A stretch of 64,000 nt of DNA from Methylobrevis albus (GCF_015904235.1 NZ_JADZLT010000050.1:248001-312000), one strand, 5' to 3'; numbered from the stretch's first letter, positions 45,977-55,022 are shown. The notes: a model not told the origin generated them from the letters alone. A program made the numbers and translations.

Positions 45977-46701
45977 GGCGCACCCCCGCGGGAGGGGCCG
46001 AGCAGCGGCCAGGCGCGGTAGAGCGCCGCCGCGAGGTAGGGCAGCGCCGCCGGCACCCACATCAGGATCCCGCCGAGTTGCTGATCCTCCAGCGCGGAGA
46101 GGCCGAAGGGCAGCGTCGTGACGGCGTGCAGGGCGTAGAGCGGCGTCGCCGCGAAGGTGAGGAGCGCGCCGAGCAGGCCCATCTGCGCCGTGGTGCCGAG
46201 CAGGGCGAGCACGACGCCGATGGCGGGCTCGGCCGCCCGGAACACCCGGCGCCAGAACCAGACCGCCGTGCCGAGCAGGCTGAGCTGCATCGCCCAGTAG
46301 CCGAGAGGATCGGTCACGGCGACGGCGTAGACGGAGGGCGCGTGCCAGACCCAGAAGACGAGGGCGTGGATCGCGGCGACCCAGCCGAGCCCGATGCGGC
46401 TGCCCCGCACCGAGGCCGGGAACGCGAGCGCGAGCAGCGGCGCGGCGAGCGCGACCAGCAGCACATGGTGCAGGGCCCGGGCGGAGAACAGCGCCGCGGT
46501 CAGCGCGCAGAGCGGCGTCAGGAACAGGATCAGCAGCACGGCGATGCCGCCGGCCAGCGGCACGTCGCCGCCCTGGCCGCGGCGGAGCACCGCCCATGCG
46601 CCGACGATCGCGGCGCAGAGCGACAGCGCCGCGAAATCGAGATTCCAGGCCGACGCCAGGATGGACGGCGTCGGCGCCGGCCCGCAATAGATCTCGTTCA
46701 T
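45964..46701 (-). CDS. ctaG: Cytochrome oxidase assembly protein, caa3 CtaG type
   Basis: A 245-residue polytopic membrane protein. The His-containing ARALHHVLLVALAAPLLALAFP stretch lies near residue 73, the HALVFWVWHAPSVY segment near residue 111, and HAVTTLPFGLSALEDQQLGG near residue 195. These features match the caa3_CtaG family needed to build caa3-type oxidase. This agrees with the I/III-fusion oxidase at 41.7-45 kb. It lies 33 bp downstream of the SOD gene in the same direction. Confidence 0.85.
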   Translation of the reverse strand: MNEIYCGPAPTPSILASAWNLDFAALSLCAAIVGAWAVLRRGQGGDVPLAGGIAVLLILFLTPLCALTAALFSARALHHVLLVALAAPLLALAFPASVRGSRIGLGWVAAIHALVFWVWHAPSVYAVAVTDPLGYWAMQLSLLGTAVWFWRRVFRAAEPAIGVVLALLGTTAQMGLLGALLTFAATPLYALHAVTTLPFGLSALEDQQLGGILMWVPAALPYLAAALYRAWPLLGPSRGGAPWSG

Positions 46702-46734
46702 GCCCCCTCCGTCATGTCCCTGCCCGCTTGCGGA

Positions 46735-47259
46735 TCACTCGATGACGCCGCAGGCGAGGCGGTCGCCGGCATCGCCCGAGGGCTGGCTCGAATAGTCGTC
46801 GGGCTTGGCGTGGATCATCAGCGCCCGGCCCGCGATGGCGGTCTCGCCGTCGTCGAGGGTGACGGCGGCGTTGTGGACTTCCGCCCGCAGTGCGCCGTCG
46901 GCCCCGACGTACTGGTTCGGCATGTCGCCGGCATGCGGGCCGTTGGCCGACTGGTAGCCGTGCTCGGCGCCGCCCGGATTGAAGTGGCCGCCGGCGGATT
47001 CATGTCCGGTGGCGTGGTCGCACTGGCCGGTCTCGTGGACATGGAAGGCGACCCACTGCCCGGCCGGCAGGCCGGTGACCTCGAGCTTGATCAGCACGCC
47101 GCCGGCGGCGGCGGCAGTGATCTCCGCGGTGCCGTTGGCCTGGCCCCCCGCATCGACGAAGCTCGCGCTGCGGGTCGCCTGGGTCTCTTCGGCGTCCTGT
47201 GCCAGCGCGCTGCCGGAGAGCAGCACGGCGGCGAAGAAAGTGAGTGCGGTGCGGGTCAT
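46735..47259 (-). CDS. sodC: Cu/Zn superoxide dismutase
   Basis: A 174-residue SodC-type enzyme with a signal peptide ending near GSALAQ, so it acts in the periplasm. The copper and zinc ligands are seen in FHVHETGQCDH, GGHFNPGGAEHG and PHAGDMPN, and the disulfide Cys pairs with CGVIE near the end. The electrostatic-loop Arg before LACG is present. AAGGATTCGATCG before ATG 47259 gives a good ribosome-binding site. It sits in a run of stress and respiratory genes, probably protecting the envelope from superoxide. Confidence 0.93.
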   Translation of the reverse strand: MTRTALTFFAAVLLSGSALAQDAEETQATRSASFVDAGGQANGTAEITAAAAGGVLIKLEVTGLPAGQWVAFHVHETGQCDHATGHESAGGHFNPGGAEHGYQSANGPHAGDMPNQYVGADGALRAEVHNAAVTLDDGETAIAGRALMIHAKPDDYSSQPSGDAGDRLACGVIE

Positions 47260-47288
47260 CGATCGAATCCTTCCCTGTCGTTTCTGGT

Positions 47289-48524
47289 TCACTGGACGGT
47301 CGGCTGCAGCGCCTCGCGCAGCGCGGCGACCTCGTCCGCCGTCACCGGAGCGGCGGCGTTGCCCCAGCTCGCCCGGACGTAACTCGCGACCGCCGCGACC
47401 TGTTCGTCGGAGAGTTTCCAGTCGAACGCCGGCATCGACAGCGGCGACGGATGCGCCTTCGTCGGCACGGCCCGGGCGCCTTCGAGGATCACGCGGATCA
47501 CCGTCGTCGCATCGGGGTCGTTGACCTTGCCGGAGCCCGACAGCGGGGCGAAGATGCGCGGGACGCCGGAGCCGTCCGCGACATGGCAGGCGCTGCAGTT
47601 GTCGAAGTAGACAGCCGCACCGGCGGTCATCACCGGCTCGCCCGGCCGGTCGGCCGGTTGCCGGGCGTCACTGTCGAGGTCCTTCAGATAGACCGCGATG
47701 GCCCGCAGGTCGTCCTCGAGCATGAGCTGGGTCGAGTACTCGATCACCTCGGCCATCGACGAGAAGGCGGCGGTGTGCTCGTTGCGGCCGGTCTTCAGAT
47801 ATTCGACGATCTGATCTTCGCTCCAGTGAGCGATGCCGCCGCCCTCCCCGCCGCGGATATCGGGGGCGGACCAGTTGTCGAGCTGGCCGCCCTTCAGGTG
47901 CTCACTCGCCTTGTCGCCGCCGGCGATGTTCTTCTCGGTGTGGCAGGCGGCGCAGTGGCCGGGGCCCTCCACGAGATAGGCGCCGCGGTTCCAGGCCGCG
48001 GATTTCTCCGGATCGGGCTGGTAGACGCCGGGCTCGAAGAACATCCAGTTCCACACCGACAGCGACAGGCGCTGGTTCATCGGAAACGGCAGCTCGTTCT
48101 CGGGTTTTTCCTTGCGCACCGGCTCCAGCGTCGCGAGATAGTCGTAGATCGCGTCGACCTCTTCGCGCGGCATCTTCGTGAAATGCGGATAGGGGAAGGC
48201 GGGGTAATAGTTCGACCCGTCCGGTCCCTTGCCTTCGTGCATCGCCCGCCAGAAGTCGTCCTTGCTCCAGCGCCCGAGCCCGGTCTCGGGCTCGAAGGTG
48301 ATGTTCGGGGCGTAGATCGTGCCGAACGGCGTCTCGAGACCGCGACCGCCGGCATAGCTCGGCTCGCCGGGGGCGGTGTGGCAGCCCTCGCAGTTGCCGG
48401 TCGCGACCGCATAGCGGCCGCGCTCGACCTGTGCGAAGGAGTTGACCTGCGCCGTGGCCGTGAGAGGCGCGGCGACGAGGACGAGCGCGGCGAGCGCGGC
48501 GGAGGCGTGCAGCGGCGCGCTCAT
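47289..48524 (-). CDS. Triheme c-type cytochrome (dehydrogenase electron-transfer subunit)
   Basis: A 411-residue periplasmic or membrane-bound cytochrome. A signal peptide (residues 1-26) precedes three heme c motifs: CEGCH at 45-49, CAACH at 191-195 and CSACH at 310-314. Length and heme spacing match the cytochrome subunit of three-component FAD dehydrogenases (gluconate, sorbitol, alcohol type). It overlaps the GMC subunit gene by 4 bp. It should carry electrons from the flavin subunit to ubiquinone or the oxidase. Confidence 0.9.
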   Translation of the reverse strand: MSAPLHASAALAALVLVAAPLTATAQVNSFAQVERGRYAVATGNCEGCHTAPGEPSYAGGRGLETPFGTIYAPNITFEPETGLGRWSKDDFWRAMHEGKGPDGSNYYPAFPYPHFTKMPREEVDAIYDYLATLEPVRKEKPENELPFPMNQRLSLSVWNWMFFEPGVYQPDPEKSAAWNRGAYLVEGPGHCAACHTEKNIAGGDKASEHLKGGQLDNWSAPDIRGGEGGGIAHWSEDQIVEYLKTGRNEHTAAFSSMAEVIEYSTQLMLEDDLRAIAVYLKDLDSDARQPADRPGEPVMTAGAAVYFDNCSACHVADGSGVPRIFAPLSGSGKVNDPDATTVIRVILEGARAVPTKAHPSPLSMPAFDWKLSDEQVAAVASYVRASWGNAAAPVTADEVAALREALQPTVQ

Positions 48525-50281
48525 GCCTGCACCAGCGGGCCGGGGCTGCGCAGGTACTGGGTGCGGATCGCCTCGGCGGCGTGATAGGCGAGCGCCGCGA
48601 CGGCGCCGGTCGGATTGTAGCCGGCGTTCTGCGGGAAGACGCAGGCGCCCATCACGAAGACGTTCGGCACGTCCCAGCTCTGCAGGTAGCGGTTGACGAC
48701 GCTGTTGGTCGGATTGGTGCCCATGATCGTCCCACCGGTGTTGTGGGTCGTCTGATAAGGCATCGAGTCATACGGCCCCTCGCGCGGGTTGAGCTTGATC
48801 TCGCGCCCGCCCATCAGTTCGGCGATCTCGCGCACGCGCTCGGTGAGGAATCCGCTCATCGCCATGTCGTTCGGCGTGAAGTCATAGGTCATCCGCATCA
48901 GCGGCCGGCCGTAGACGTCGGTGTAGGTCGGATCGAGGTCGAGGTAGTTGTTGGCGTAGGCCATCGAGGCGCCGTGGGCGCCGACGCTGGTCGATTTCAG
49001 GAAATTGTCCGCCACGGCCTTCTTCCAGGCCGAGCCCCAGGTCGGGGTACCTTCCGGCGTGCGGTGCGTCTCGATCGGTCGGGCGTTGGTCGTCCAGTTG
49101 GCGATGTAGCCGCCGCCGATGAAGCCGAGGCCGGTGTGGTCGAAGTTGTCGCCGTTGTACTCGTCGACCGCCATGCCGAGCGCGCCGGCGCCGACGAAGC
49201 CGTTGGTGTACTTGTCCTCGTAGAACACCTCGGCCGACGACATCACCTGGTAGCAATAGTTCTTGCCGACCAGCCCCTCGCCGGTGGCCGGATTGTAGAT
49301 CTCGCCGATGCCCGACAGCATCATCAGCCGGGTGCTGCCGAGCGCATAGGCACAGACGATGACGAGGTCGGCGGGCTGCTCGTATTCATTGCCCTCGAGG
49401 TCGACGTGGCGCACGCCGGTGGCGCGCTGGCCGGACTTGTCGAGCGTGATGGTGAGCACCTCGTTGTGGGTCTTCAGCGTGAAGTTCGGCTTCTTCATCA
49501 GCACGGGCAGGATGGTCGTCTGCGCGGACGCCTTCGAATAGTTGCCGCAGCCGAATTTCTCGCAGAAGCCGCAATAGGTGCAGGGCGCGAGCTGGCAGCC
49601 GAGCGGGTTGGTATAGGCGCGCGACATGTTCGCCGACGGTCCGGGAAACGCCTTCAGCCCGAGCTCCGCGGTGGCCCGCGCGAACTGGTTCTGGGAAAAC
49701 GTCATGTGCATCGGCGGATTGGGATATTCCGCGCTGCGCCAGCCTTCGAACGGGTTGCCGCCCGCCTCGATCCGGCCGTTGAGGTTGCCGGCCTTGCCGC
49801 CGATGCCGCAGAGCTTCTCGAAGCGGTCGAAATGCGGCTCGAGTTCGTCGTAGGTGACGCCGTAGTCCTGCACGGTCATGCCTTCGGGCAGCGGGCCGTA
49901 GCGGTCGATGTTGTGGCTCGCGGCGACGAAATCGCTCGGCAGGAAGCGCCAGGTCTGGCCGTTCCAGTGCACGCCGCTTCCGCCGACGCCTTCGCCGACC
50001 AGAAACGATCCCCAGCGCCGCATCGGCAGCGCCGTCTGGCCGCGATTGTTGCGGAACGTCAGCGTTTCGCGGGAGTTGTTCTGAAACATCTCCTTGCGCC
50101 AGTACCAGCGCAGCTCGTCGGGTGCAGTGGTGGTCGGAAAATCGGTCGGCGTGTCGCGCCAGGCGCCACGTTCGATCGCGAGGACCTCGAGGCCCTCGTC
50201 GGTCAGTTCTTGAGCAAGTATCGCGCCTGTCCAGCCGAATCCGACCAGCACCACGTCGACCGGGGGCAGCTTGCGCGCCAT
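48521..50281 (-). CDS. GMC family FAD dehydrogenase, gluconate 2-dehydrogenase-like large subunit
   Basis: A 586-residue GMC oxidoreductase. The FAD-binding GFGWTGAILAQEL near residue 13, a Gly-rich GVGGSGVHWNG near residue 90, a Cys-rich CTYCGFCEKFGC stretch near residue 240 and the C-terminal TTHNTGG and FPQNAGYNPTGA segments are present. This matches the large subunit of membrane-bound gluconate or sugar-alcohol dehydrogenases. The Cys-rich part could carry a metal or iron-sulfur centre, as reported for related enzymes. The substrate is not known. It works with the triheme cytochrome and the small subunit. Confidence 0.9.
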   Translation of the reverse strand: MARKLPPVDVVLVGFGWTGAILAQELTDEGLEVLAIERGAWRDTPTDFPTTTAPDELRWYWRKEMFQNNSRETLTFRNNRGQTALPMRRWGSFLVGEGVGGSGVHWNGQTWRFLPSDFVAASHNIDRYGPLPEGMTVQDYGVTYDELEPHFDRFEKLCGIGGKAGNLNGRIEAGGNPFEGWRSAEYPNPPMHMTFSQNQFARATAELGLKAFPGPSANMSRAYTNPLGCQLAPCTYCGFCEKFGCGNYSKASAQTTILPVLMKKPNFTLKTHNEVLTITLDKSGQRATGVRHVDLEGNEYEQPADLVIVCAYALGSTRLMMLSGIGEIYNPATGEGLVGKNYCYQVMSSAEVFYEDKYTNGFVGAGALGMAVDEYNGDNFDHTGLGFIGGGYIANWTTNARPIETHRTPEGTPTWGSAWKKAVADNFLKSTSVGAHGASMAYANNYLDLDPTYTDVYGRPLMRMTYDFTPNDMAMSGFLTERVREIAELMGGREIKLNPREGPYDSMPYQTTHNTGGTIMGTNPTNSVVNRYLQSWDVPNVFVMGACVFPQNAGYNPTGAVAALAYHAAEAIRTQYLRSPGPLVQA

Positions 50282-50321
50282 GTCGTCTCGTCCTCCGTCT
50301 TGCCTGCCCTCTTCGGGTCGA

Positions 50322-51050
50322 TCAGGCGGGGTCCCAGGCGGGGCGGCCCTGCAGCCCCACCGGCTCGATGTCGATGCGGGCTCCGTCGTGGTCGAGATAG
50401 TCGCGGTAGTCGTAACGGGCGCCGGGAAAGCCCACGAGCTTCCAGCCGACCATGTCGCGGTTGCCGCCGTAGATCGGATCGCAGAAGAAGCCCTCGATCG
50501 CGTTTTCCAACACGAGGCTGAAGAAGGCCGCGGCGGAGACGCCGTCGAGTTCGAGGTCACCCTCTTCGAGCCGGGTCAGCAACTCGTCCTGCTGCGCGGG
50601 CTGAAGGTCGGCGAAGTTGGCGCCGAGGGTGCCCTGGCAATGGGCGTCGAGCGCCTCGATGGCGTGGCGGTAGAGCCCGGCGGGCGGATGCTCCGACTGG
50701 TAGCCCTGCGTCTCGAGACCATCGGCGAACGGGCCGCGCATGTACCAGCGATCGCCGCGGCCATAGAAGCCGGCGAGCTGGCTGTCGATGAAGTCGGTGA
50801 CACCGGCGTCACGCGCGCCGGGGCCGTCGTCGGAGGGGATCAGCCGGGCGGTGATCGCATCGACGCAGCGCCGTTCGGCGGGCGTGAAAAAGCGCTGCGC
50901 CGGATAGGCGGGCGGCATGTCGGTGCGCCCGGGGAGCCAGGGGATTTCGCGGGAGACGACACGCGCGGTCGCACCGGGGGCCATGAAGGTGGCTGTCCCG
51001 ACCATGAGCCCGGCCAGGAAATGCCGCCTTGATAAACTGCGCCCCGCCAC
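50322..51050 (-). CDS. Gluconate 2-dehydrogenase subunit 3-like protein with Tat signal
   Basis: A 242-residue protein from GTG 51050. It begins with a twin-arginine signal: SRRHFL at residues 6-11 and a hydrophobic run after it. The mature part matches gluconate 2-dehydrogenase subunit 3, with FFTPAERRCVDAITARLIP near residue 55 and a Tyr/Asp-rich YDYRDYLDHDG near the end. GGGAGG lies 7 bp before the GTG. Tat export of this small subunit likely carries the folded flavin subunit with it. An EcfG-like promoter lies 41 bp upstream. Confidence 0.82.
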   Translation of the reverse strand: MAGRSLSRRHFLAGLMVGTATFMAPGATARVVSREIPWLPGRTDMPPAYPAQRFFTPAERRCVDAITARLIPSDDGPGARDAGVTDFIDSQLAGFYGRGDRWYMRGPFADGLETQGYQSEHPPAGLYRHAIEALDAHCQGTLGANFADLQPAQQDELLTRLEEGDLELDGVSAAAFFSLVLENAIEGFFCDPIYGGNRDMVGWKLVGFPGARYDYRDYLDHDGARIDIEPVGLQGRPAWDPA

Positions 51051-51090
51051 CGCTCGCCCTCCCGCTTGTTCGATGTCCGACAAGTTTGCA

Positions 51091-51115
51091 AACCGCACAG
51101 CGCCAGTTTGGTTCC
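51091..51115 (-). promoter_or_regulatory. EcfG-like promoter of the dehydrogenase operon
   Basis: On the minus strand GGAAC is followed by 16 bases and GGTT, one base off the EcfG consensus GGAAC-N16-17-CGTT. It lies 41 bp before the subunit 3 start, a good position for a promoter, and it is back to back with the perfect EcfG site of ku. Confidence 0.5.
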
Positions 51116-51176
51116 CTTCCAATCTCCGCTTTCGGCCGCGAGCCTGCCGTGGGGGTCGCGCGACGGGTGAGCGCCG

Positions 51177-51201
51177 GGAACATCGCCGGTCGCTTCACGT
51201 T
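51177..51201 (+). promoter_or_regulatory. EcfG promoter of ku-ligD
   Basis: GGAAC (51177-51181) followed by 16 bases and CGTT (51198-51201) is a perfect match to the general-stress EcfG consensus. It lies 75 bp before the ku start codon in the divergent region. Rhizobial ku/ligD genes are known members of this regulon. Confidence 0.72.
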
Positions 51202-51276
51202 CTCAGCCGGATCGCCGCGGGCCGGTGATCGGGCGCAGGTCACGGACCTGTCGCGTGGAGCGTGGGGGAGAACGCC

Positions 51277-52161
51277 GTGGCGCCGAGGGCAAACTGGAAG
51301 GGCTTTCTGAAGGTCGCCGAGGTGTCGTGCCCGGTCGCGCTCTACACCGCCGCGTCAACCTCCGAGCGCATCGCCTTCCACACCATCAACCGCGCCACCG
51401 GCAACCGCGTCCACCGCGAGTTCGTCGACAGCGAGACCGGCAAGCCGGTCGAGAAGGACGACCAGGTCAAGGGCTACGAGGTCGCGTCCGGCGACTTCGT
51501 GGTGCTGACGCCCGAGGAGGTCGCGGCGGCGGTGCCCGAGAGCGACAAGACGCTGGCGATCTCGGCCTTCATCGGCTGCGACGACATCGACGAGGTCTAT
51601 TTCGACAAGCCCTACTACCTCGGCCCGGCCGACAAGTCGGCGCACGACGCCTTCGCGCTGATCCGCGAGGGCATGCGGAAGAAGAACGTCGCGGCGATCG
51701 GCCAGGCGATCCTGTTCAAGCGCGCGCGCACCCTGCTGATCCGGCCGCACGGCGACGGCCTGGTCGCGACGACGCTCAACTACGACTACGAGGTGAACGC
51801 CGCCGCCGAGGCCTTCGACGACATCCCGGCGATGAAGCTCGAAGGCGAGATGCTCGAGCTCGCGCAGCACATCATCAAGACGAAGACCGGCAAGTTCGAT
51901 CCCTCGACCTTCGAGGACCGCTACGACGATGCCCTCGCCGATCTCGTGAAGGCGAAGATCGAGGGCAAGCCGATCGAGATCCGCAAGCCCGCGCCGCCGG
52001 ACAAGGTGGTGGACCTGATGGCGGCGTTGCGCGAAAGCGCCGGCATGGGCGGCAAGGCGAGCGGCAAATCCGCGCCGAAGAAGGAAGCGGCGGCAAAATC
52101 GAAGACCACTGCCAAGTCGAAGACGGCCCCGAAAGCCGCGCCGCGGCGGAAGGCGGGGTGA
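51277..52161 (+). CDS. ku: Ku DNA end-binding protein 1
   Basis: A 294-residue bacterial Ku homodimer protein. It begins with APRANWKGFLKVAEVSCPVALY, and the core FDKPYYLGP and FKRARTLLIRP stretches follow. A Lys-rich tail of about 40 residues after residue 250 is the usual DNA-sliding extension. GGGGGAG lies 6 bp before GTG 51277; another GTG at 51262 lies before the ribosome-binding site and is unlikely. It binds double-strand ends and recruits LigD, encoded 3 bp downstream. A perfect EcfG promoter lies upstream. Confidence 0.93.
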   Translation: MAPRANWKGFLKVAEVSCPVALYTAASTSERIAFHTINRATGNRVHREFVDSETGKPVEKDDQVKGYEVASGDFVVLTPEEVAAAVPESDKTLAISAFIGCDDIDEVYFDKPYYLGPADKSAHDAFALIREGMRKKNVAAIGQAILFKRARTLLIRPHGDGLVATTLNYDYEVNAAAEAFDDIPAMKLEGEMLELAQHIIKTKTGKFDPSTFEDRYDDALADLVKAKIEGKPIEIRKPAPPDKVVDLMAALRESAGMGGKASGKSAPKKEAAAKSKTTAKSKTAPKAAPRRKAG

Positions 52162-52164
52162 GCC

Positions 52165-54744
52165 ATGGCGCTCGACACCTATCGCAAGAAGCGCGACTTC
52201 AAGACGACGCCGGAGCCGCAGGGCGGCAAGCCGCGTGGCCGCGGCAACAGCTTCGTCATCCAGAAGCACGACGCCCGCCGGCTGCACTATGATTTCCGGC
52301 TCGAGATGGACGGCGTGCTGAAGAGCTGGGCCGTCACCCGCGGACCGAGCCTCGTCGCCGGCGAGAAGCGGCTCGCCGTGCACGTCGAGGACCATCCGCT
52401 CGACTACGGCGACTTCGAGGGGACGATCCCGAAGGGCGAATACGGCGGCGGCACCGTCATCGTCTGGGACCGCGGCACCTGGGCGCCGATCGGCGACGCG
52501 GCCAAGGGCTATGCCAAGGGGCACCTCGACTTCGAGCTCACCGGCGAGAAGCTCGCCGGCCGCTGGCATCTCGTCCGCATGCAGGGCAAGCCGGGCGAGA
52601 AGCGCGAGAACTGGCTGCTGATCAAGGGCGACGACGACTTCGCGCGGCCGGACGGCGAGGCCGACGTCTTGGAGGAACAGCCGCTGTCGGTGAAGACCGG
52701 CCGCGACGTCGCCGAGGTCGCCGGCGAGGAACCGGGCTGGTCGTCGAAGACCGGCCGGATCACGAAACCCGCAAAGCCCCGGAAATCGGCGGCGAAGAAA
52801 GCCGGGGCGGCCGAGCCCGAGGCGCCGCCGGAGCCTGCTCCCGCCGCCATCGACGCCGCCATGATCGCAGGCGCCAAGAAGGCGAAGATGCCGGCGTTCG
52901 TCGAGCCGGTGCTTGCGACGCTGGTCGCCACGGCGCCGTCGGGCGAGCGCTGGCTGCACGAGATCAAGTTCGACGGCTACCGGCTGCAGGCGCGGATCGA
53001 GGCCGGCCGGGTGAAGCTCTTGACGCGCAGCGGGCTCGACTGGACGAAGAAATTCGGCAAGGAGGTGGTCGCGGCGCTGGCGGACCTTGCAGTCGGCACC
53101 GCGATCCTCGACGGCGAACTCGTCGTCGAAACGTCGTCGGGGGCTTCGGATTTCTCGGCGCTGCAGGCCGATCTCAGCGAAGGACGCAGCGACCGCTTCG
53201 CGCTCTACGTCTTCGATCTCCTCTATCTCGACGGCTACGACCTCAGGGCCCTGCCCCTGACCGCGCGCAAGCAGCTGCTCGAACAGCTGGTGGCGGGCGG
53301 CGAGCCGACGATCCGCTACAGCAGCCATTTTGACGAGAGCGGCGCGATGGTGCTGCGCCATGCCTGCCGGCTCAGCCTCGAAGGCATCGTCTCGAAGCTG
53401 CGCGACGCGCCCTATCGCAGCGGCCGCGGCAAGGCGTGGGTGAAGTCGAAGTGCTCGGCGCGGCAGGAGTTCGTCGTCGGCGGCTTCGTGCCCTCGTCGG
53501 TGTCGCGCAAGGCGATCGGCTCGCTGGTGCTCGGCGTCTACGAGGATGGCGCGCTGCAGCACGTCGGCCGGGTCGGCACGGGGTTCAGCAAGGCGGTCGC
53601 CGAGGACCTGTTCCGCCGGCTGGAGCGGCTGCGCGCACCGGCGAGCGCCTTCGCCGCCCCGCTGACGGCCGACGAGGCGCGGCAGGTGAAACACGTTCGC
53701 CCGGAGCTCGTCGCGGAAGTCGAGTTCCGCGCCTGGACCGGCGAGGGCCACCTCCGTCACGCCTCGTTCCGGGGCCTGCGCGAGGACAAGGCGGCGGAGG
53801 AGATCGTGCGCGAAGTGCCGAAGACGAAGGCCAAGGCGGGCGCGGCGCCGAAGGCGGCGAAACGGCGGGTGCGGCTGACCCACCCCGACCGCGTCTACTG
53901 GCCCGAGCAGGGCATCACCAAGGAAGGCCTCGCCGACTACTACACCGAGATCTGGCGCCACATCGCGCCGCACGTCACCGGCCGGCCGCTCGCCCTGCTG
54001 CGCTGCCCGAACGGCATTGCCGGCGAATCCTTCTTCCAGAAGCACGCCTGGAAGGGCCTCAATCCGAGCATCGACCTCGTGAAGGATCCGAAGGACGACG
54101 CGGGCGAGCCGTTGATCAGCATCAGCGACCTCGACGGGTTGCTCGGGCTCGTGCAGTCGGCGGCGCTGGAAATCCACCCGTGGGGCGCGACCACCGCCGA
54201 CTGGGAGCACCCGGACACCATCGTCATGGACCTCGACCCCGGCGAAGACGTGCCCTGGCAGGCGGTGATCGACGCGGCGCTCGAGGTGCGGCGCCGGCTG
54301 GAGGACGCGGGTCTCGCCGCCTTCGTCAAGACGTCCGGCGGCAAGGGGCTGCACGTCGTCGCGCCGCTGAAGCCGAAGGCCGACTGGACCGCAGTGAAGG
54401 CGTTCACCAAGGGCATGGCCGAGGCGATGGCCGCCGACGATCCAGACCGGTATGTCGCGACGATCGCGAAGGCGAAGCGCCGCGGCCGCATCCTGATCGA
54501 CTACCTGCGCAACCAGCGCGGCTCCACCGCCGTCGCCGCCTTCTCCACCCGCGCCCGGCCGGGCGCCGCCGTCTCGGCGCCGCTGAGCTGGGACGAACTC
54601 TCTCCAGCCATCGGCCCCGCCTACTTCACGGTCGAGAACATGCCGAAGCGCCTCGCGGCGCTGGATGCCGACCCGTGGGAGGGGTTTCGCGGGGCGGCGG
54701 CGGTGCTGGGAGAGGTGAAGGTTTCGCGCGGGAAATCCAGGTAA
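52165..54744 (+). CDS. ligD: ATP-dependent DNA ligase D (phosphoesterase-ligase-polymerase)
   Basis: An 859-residue NHEJ enzyme. Domain order is 3'-phosphoesterase (about 10-170, with HDARRLHYDFRLEMDGVLKSW), ligase (about 245-540, nucleophile Lys268 in EIKFDGY) and polymerase/primase (about 565-859, with MDLDPGE metal ligands). A basic Ala/Lys-rich linker near residue 200-240 joins the first two. It cleans, fills and seals broken ends together with Ku. It starts 3 bp after the ku stop, so they are co-expressed. All three domains look intact. Confidence 0.95.
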   Translation: MALDTYRKKRDFKTTPEPQGGKPRGRGNSFVIQKHDARRLHYDFRLEMDGVLKSWAVTRGPSLVAGEKRLAVHVEDHPLDYGDFEGTIPKGEYGGGTVIVWDRGTWAPIGDAAKGYAKGHLDFELTGEKLAGRWHLVRMQGKPGEKRENWLLIKGDDDFARPDGEADVLEEQPLSVKTGRDVAEVAGEEPGWSSKTGRITKPAKPRKSAAKKAGAAEPEAPPEPAPAAIDAAMIAGAKKAKMPAFVEPVLATLVATAPSGERWLHEIKFDGYRLQARIEAGRVKLLTRSGLDWTKKFGKEVVAALADLAVGTAILDGELVVETSSGASDFSALQADLSEGRSDRFALYVFDLLYLDGYDLRALPLTARKQLLEQLVAGGEPTIRYSSHFDESGAMVLRHACRLSLEGIVSKLRDAPYRSGRGKAWVKSKCSARQEFVVGGFVPSSVSRKAIGSLVLGVYEDGALQHVGRVGTGFSKAVAEDLFRRLERLRAPASAFAAPLTADEARQVKHVRPELVAEVEFRAWTGEGHLRHASFRGLREDKAAEEIVREVPKTKAKAGAAPKAAKRRVRLTHPDRVYWPEQGITKEGLADYYTEIWRHIAPHVTGRPLALLRCPNGIAGESFFQKHAWKGLNPSIDLVKDPKDDAGEPLISISDLDGLLGLVQSAALEIHPWGATTADWEHPDTIVMDLDPGEDVPWQAVIDAALEVRRRLEDAGLAAFVKTSGGKGLHVVAPLKPKADWTAVKAFTKGMAEAMAADDPDRYVATIAKAKRRGRILIDYLRNQRGSTAVAAFSTRARPGAAVSAPLSWDELSPAIGPAYFTVENMPKRLAALDADPWEGFRGAAAVLGEVKVSRGKSR

Positions 54745-54813
54745 CCGCGGTTGCGAAGCGGCCGGCTTCTGACCAGGCCCAGAGGACCCAGCGCGCCGCC
54801 CCCTCGGCTTTTC

Positions 54814-54946
54814 CCTCGCCCTTCGAGACAGGCGCTTCGCGCCTTCCTCAGGATGAGGGAAAAGGATAAACTCCTGCAGTAAAAAGAGAAACTCTCGTAG
54901 ACCTCATCCTGAGGAGGTCCGGAACGGGCCGTCTCGAAGGGCGAGG
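54814..54946. repeat. 133-bp inverted-repeat element between ligD and the second ku
   Basis: CCTCGCCCTTCGAGAC at 54814-54829 is matched perfectly by GTCTCGAAGGGCGAGG at 54931-54946. A second perfect pair, CCTCAGGATGAGG at 54846-54858 and CCTCATCCTGAGG at 54902-54914, nests inside. The central part is AT-rich. Such CCTCATCCTGAGG elements are widespread dispersed repeats in Hyphomicrobiales genomes. It fills the gap between two convergent NHEJ operons and can act as a two-way terminator. Confidence 0.85.
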
Positions 54947-55022
54947 TCGAGCGCGAATGACTCAACGCGTTACAGAACAGGCCAGCGGTCACCCCTGCCC
55001 GGTATCATCCCCGCACCGGACC

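Noticed and set aside
51123..51276. TTG at 51122 as an earlier start for the dehydrogenase small subunit.
   Set aside because: It would overlap the EcfG-like promoter and push the Tat motif to residue 30; GTG 51050 has GGGAGG 7 bp upstream and a normal Tat signal position.
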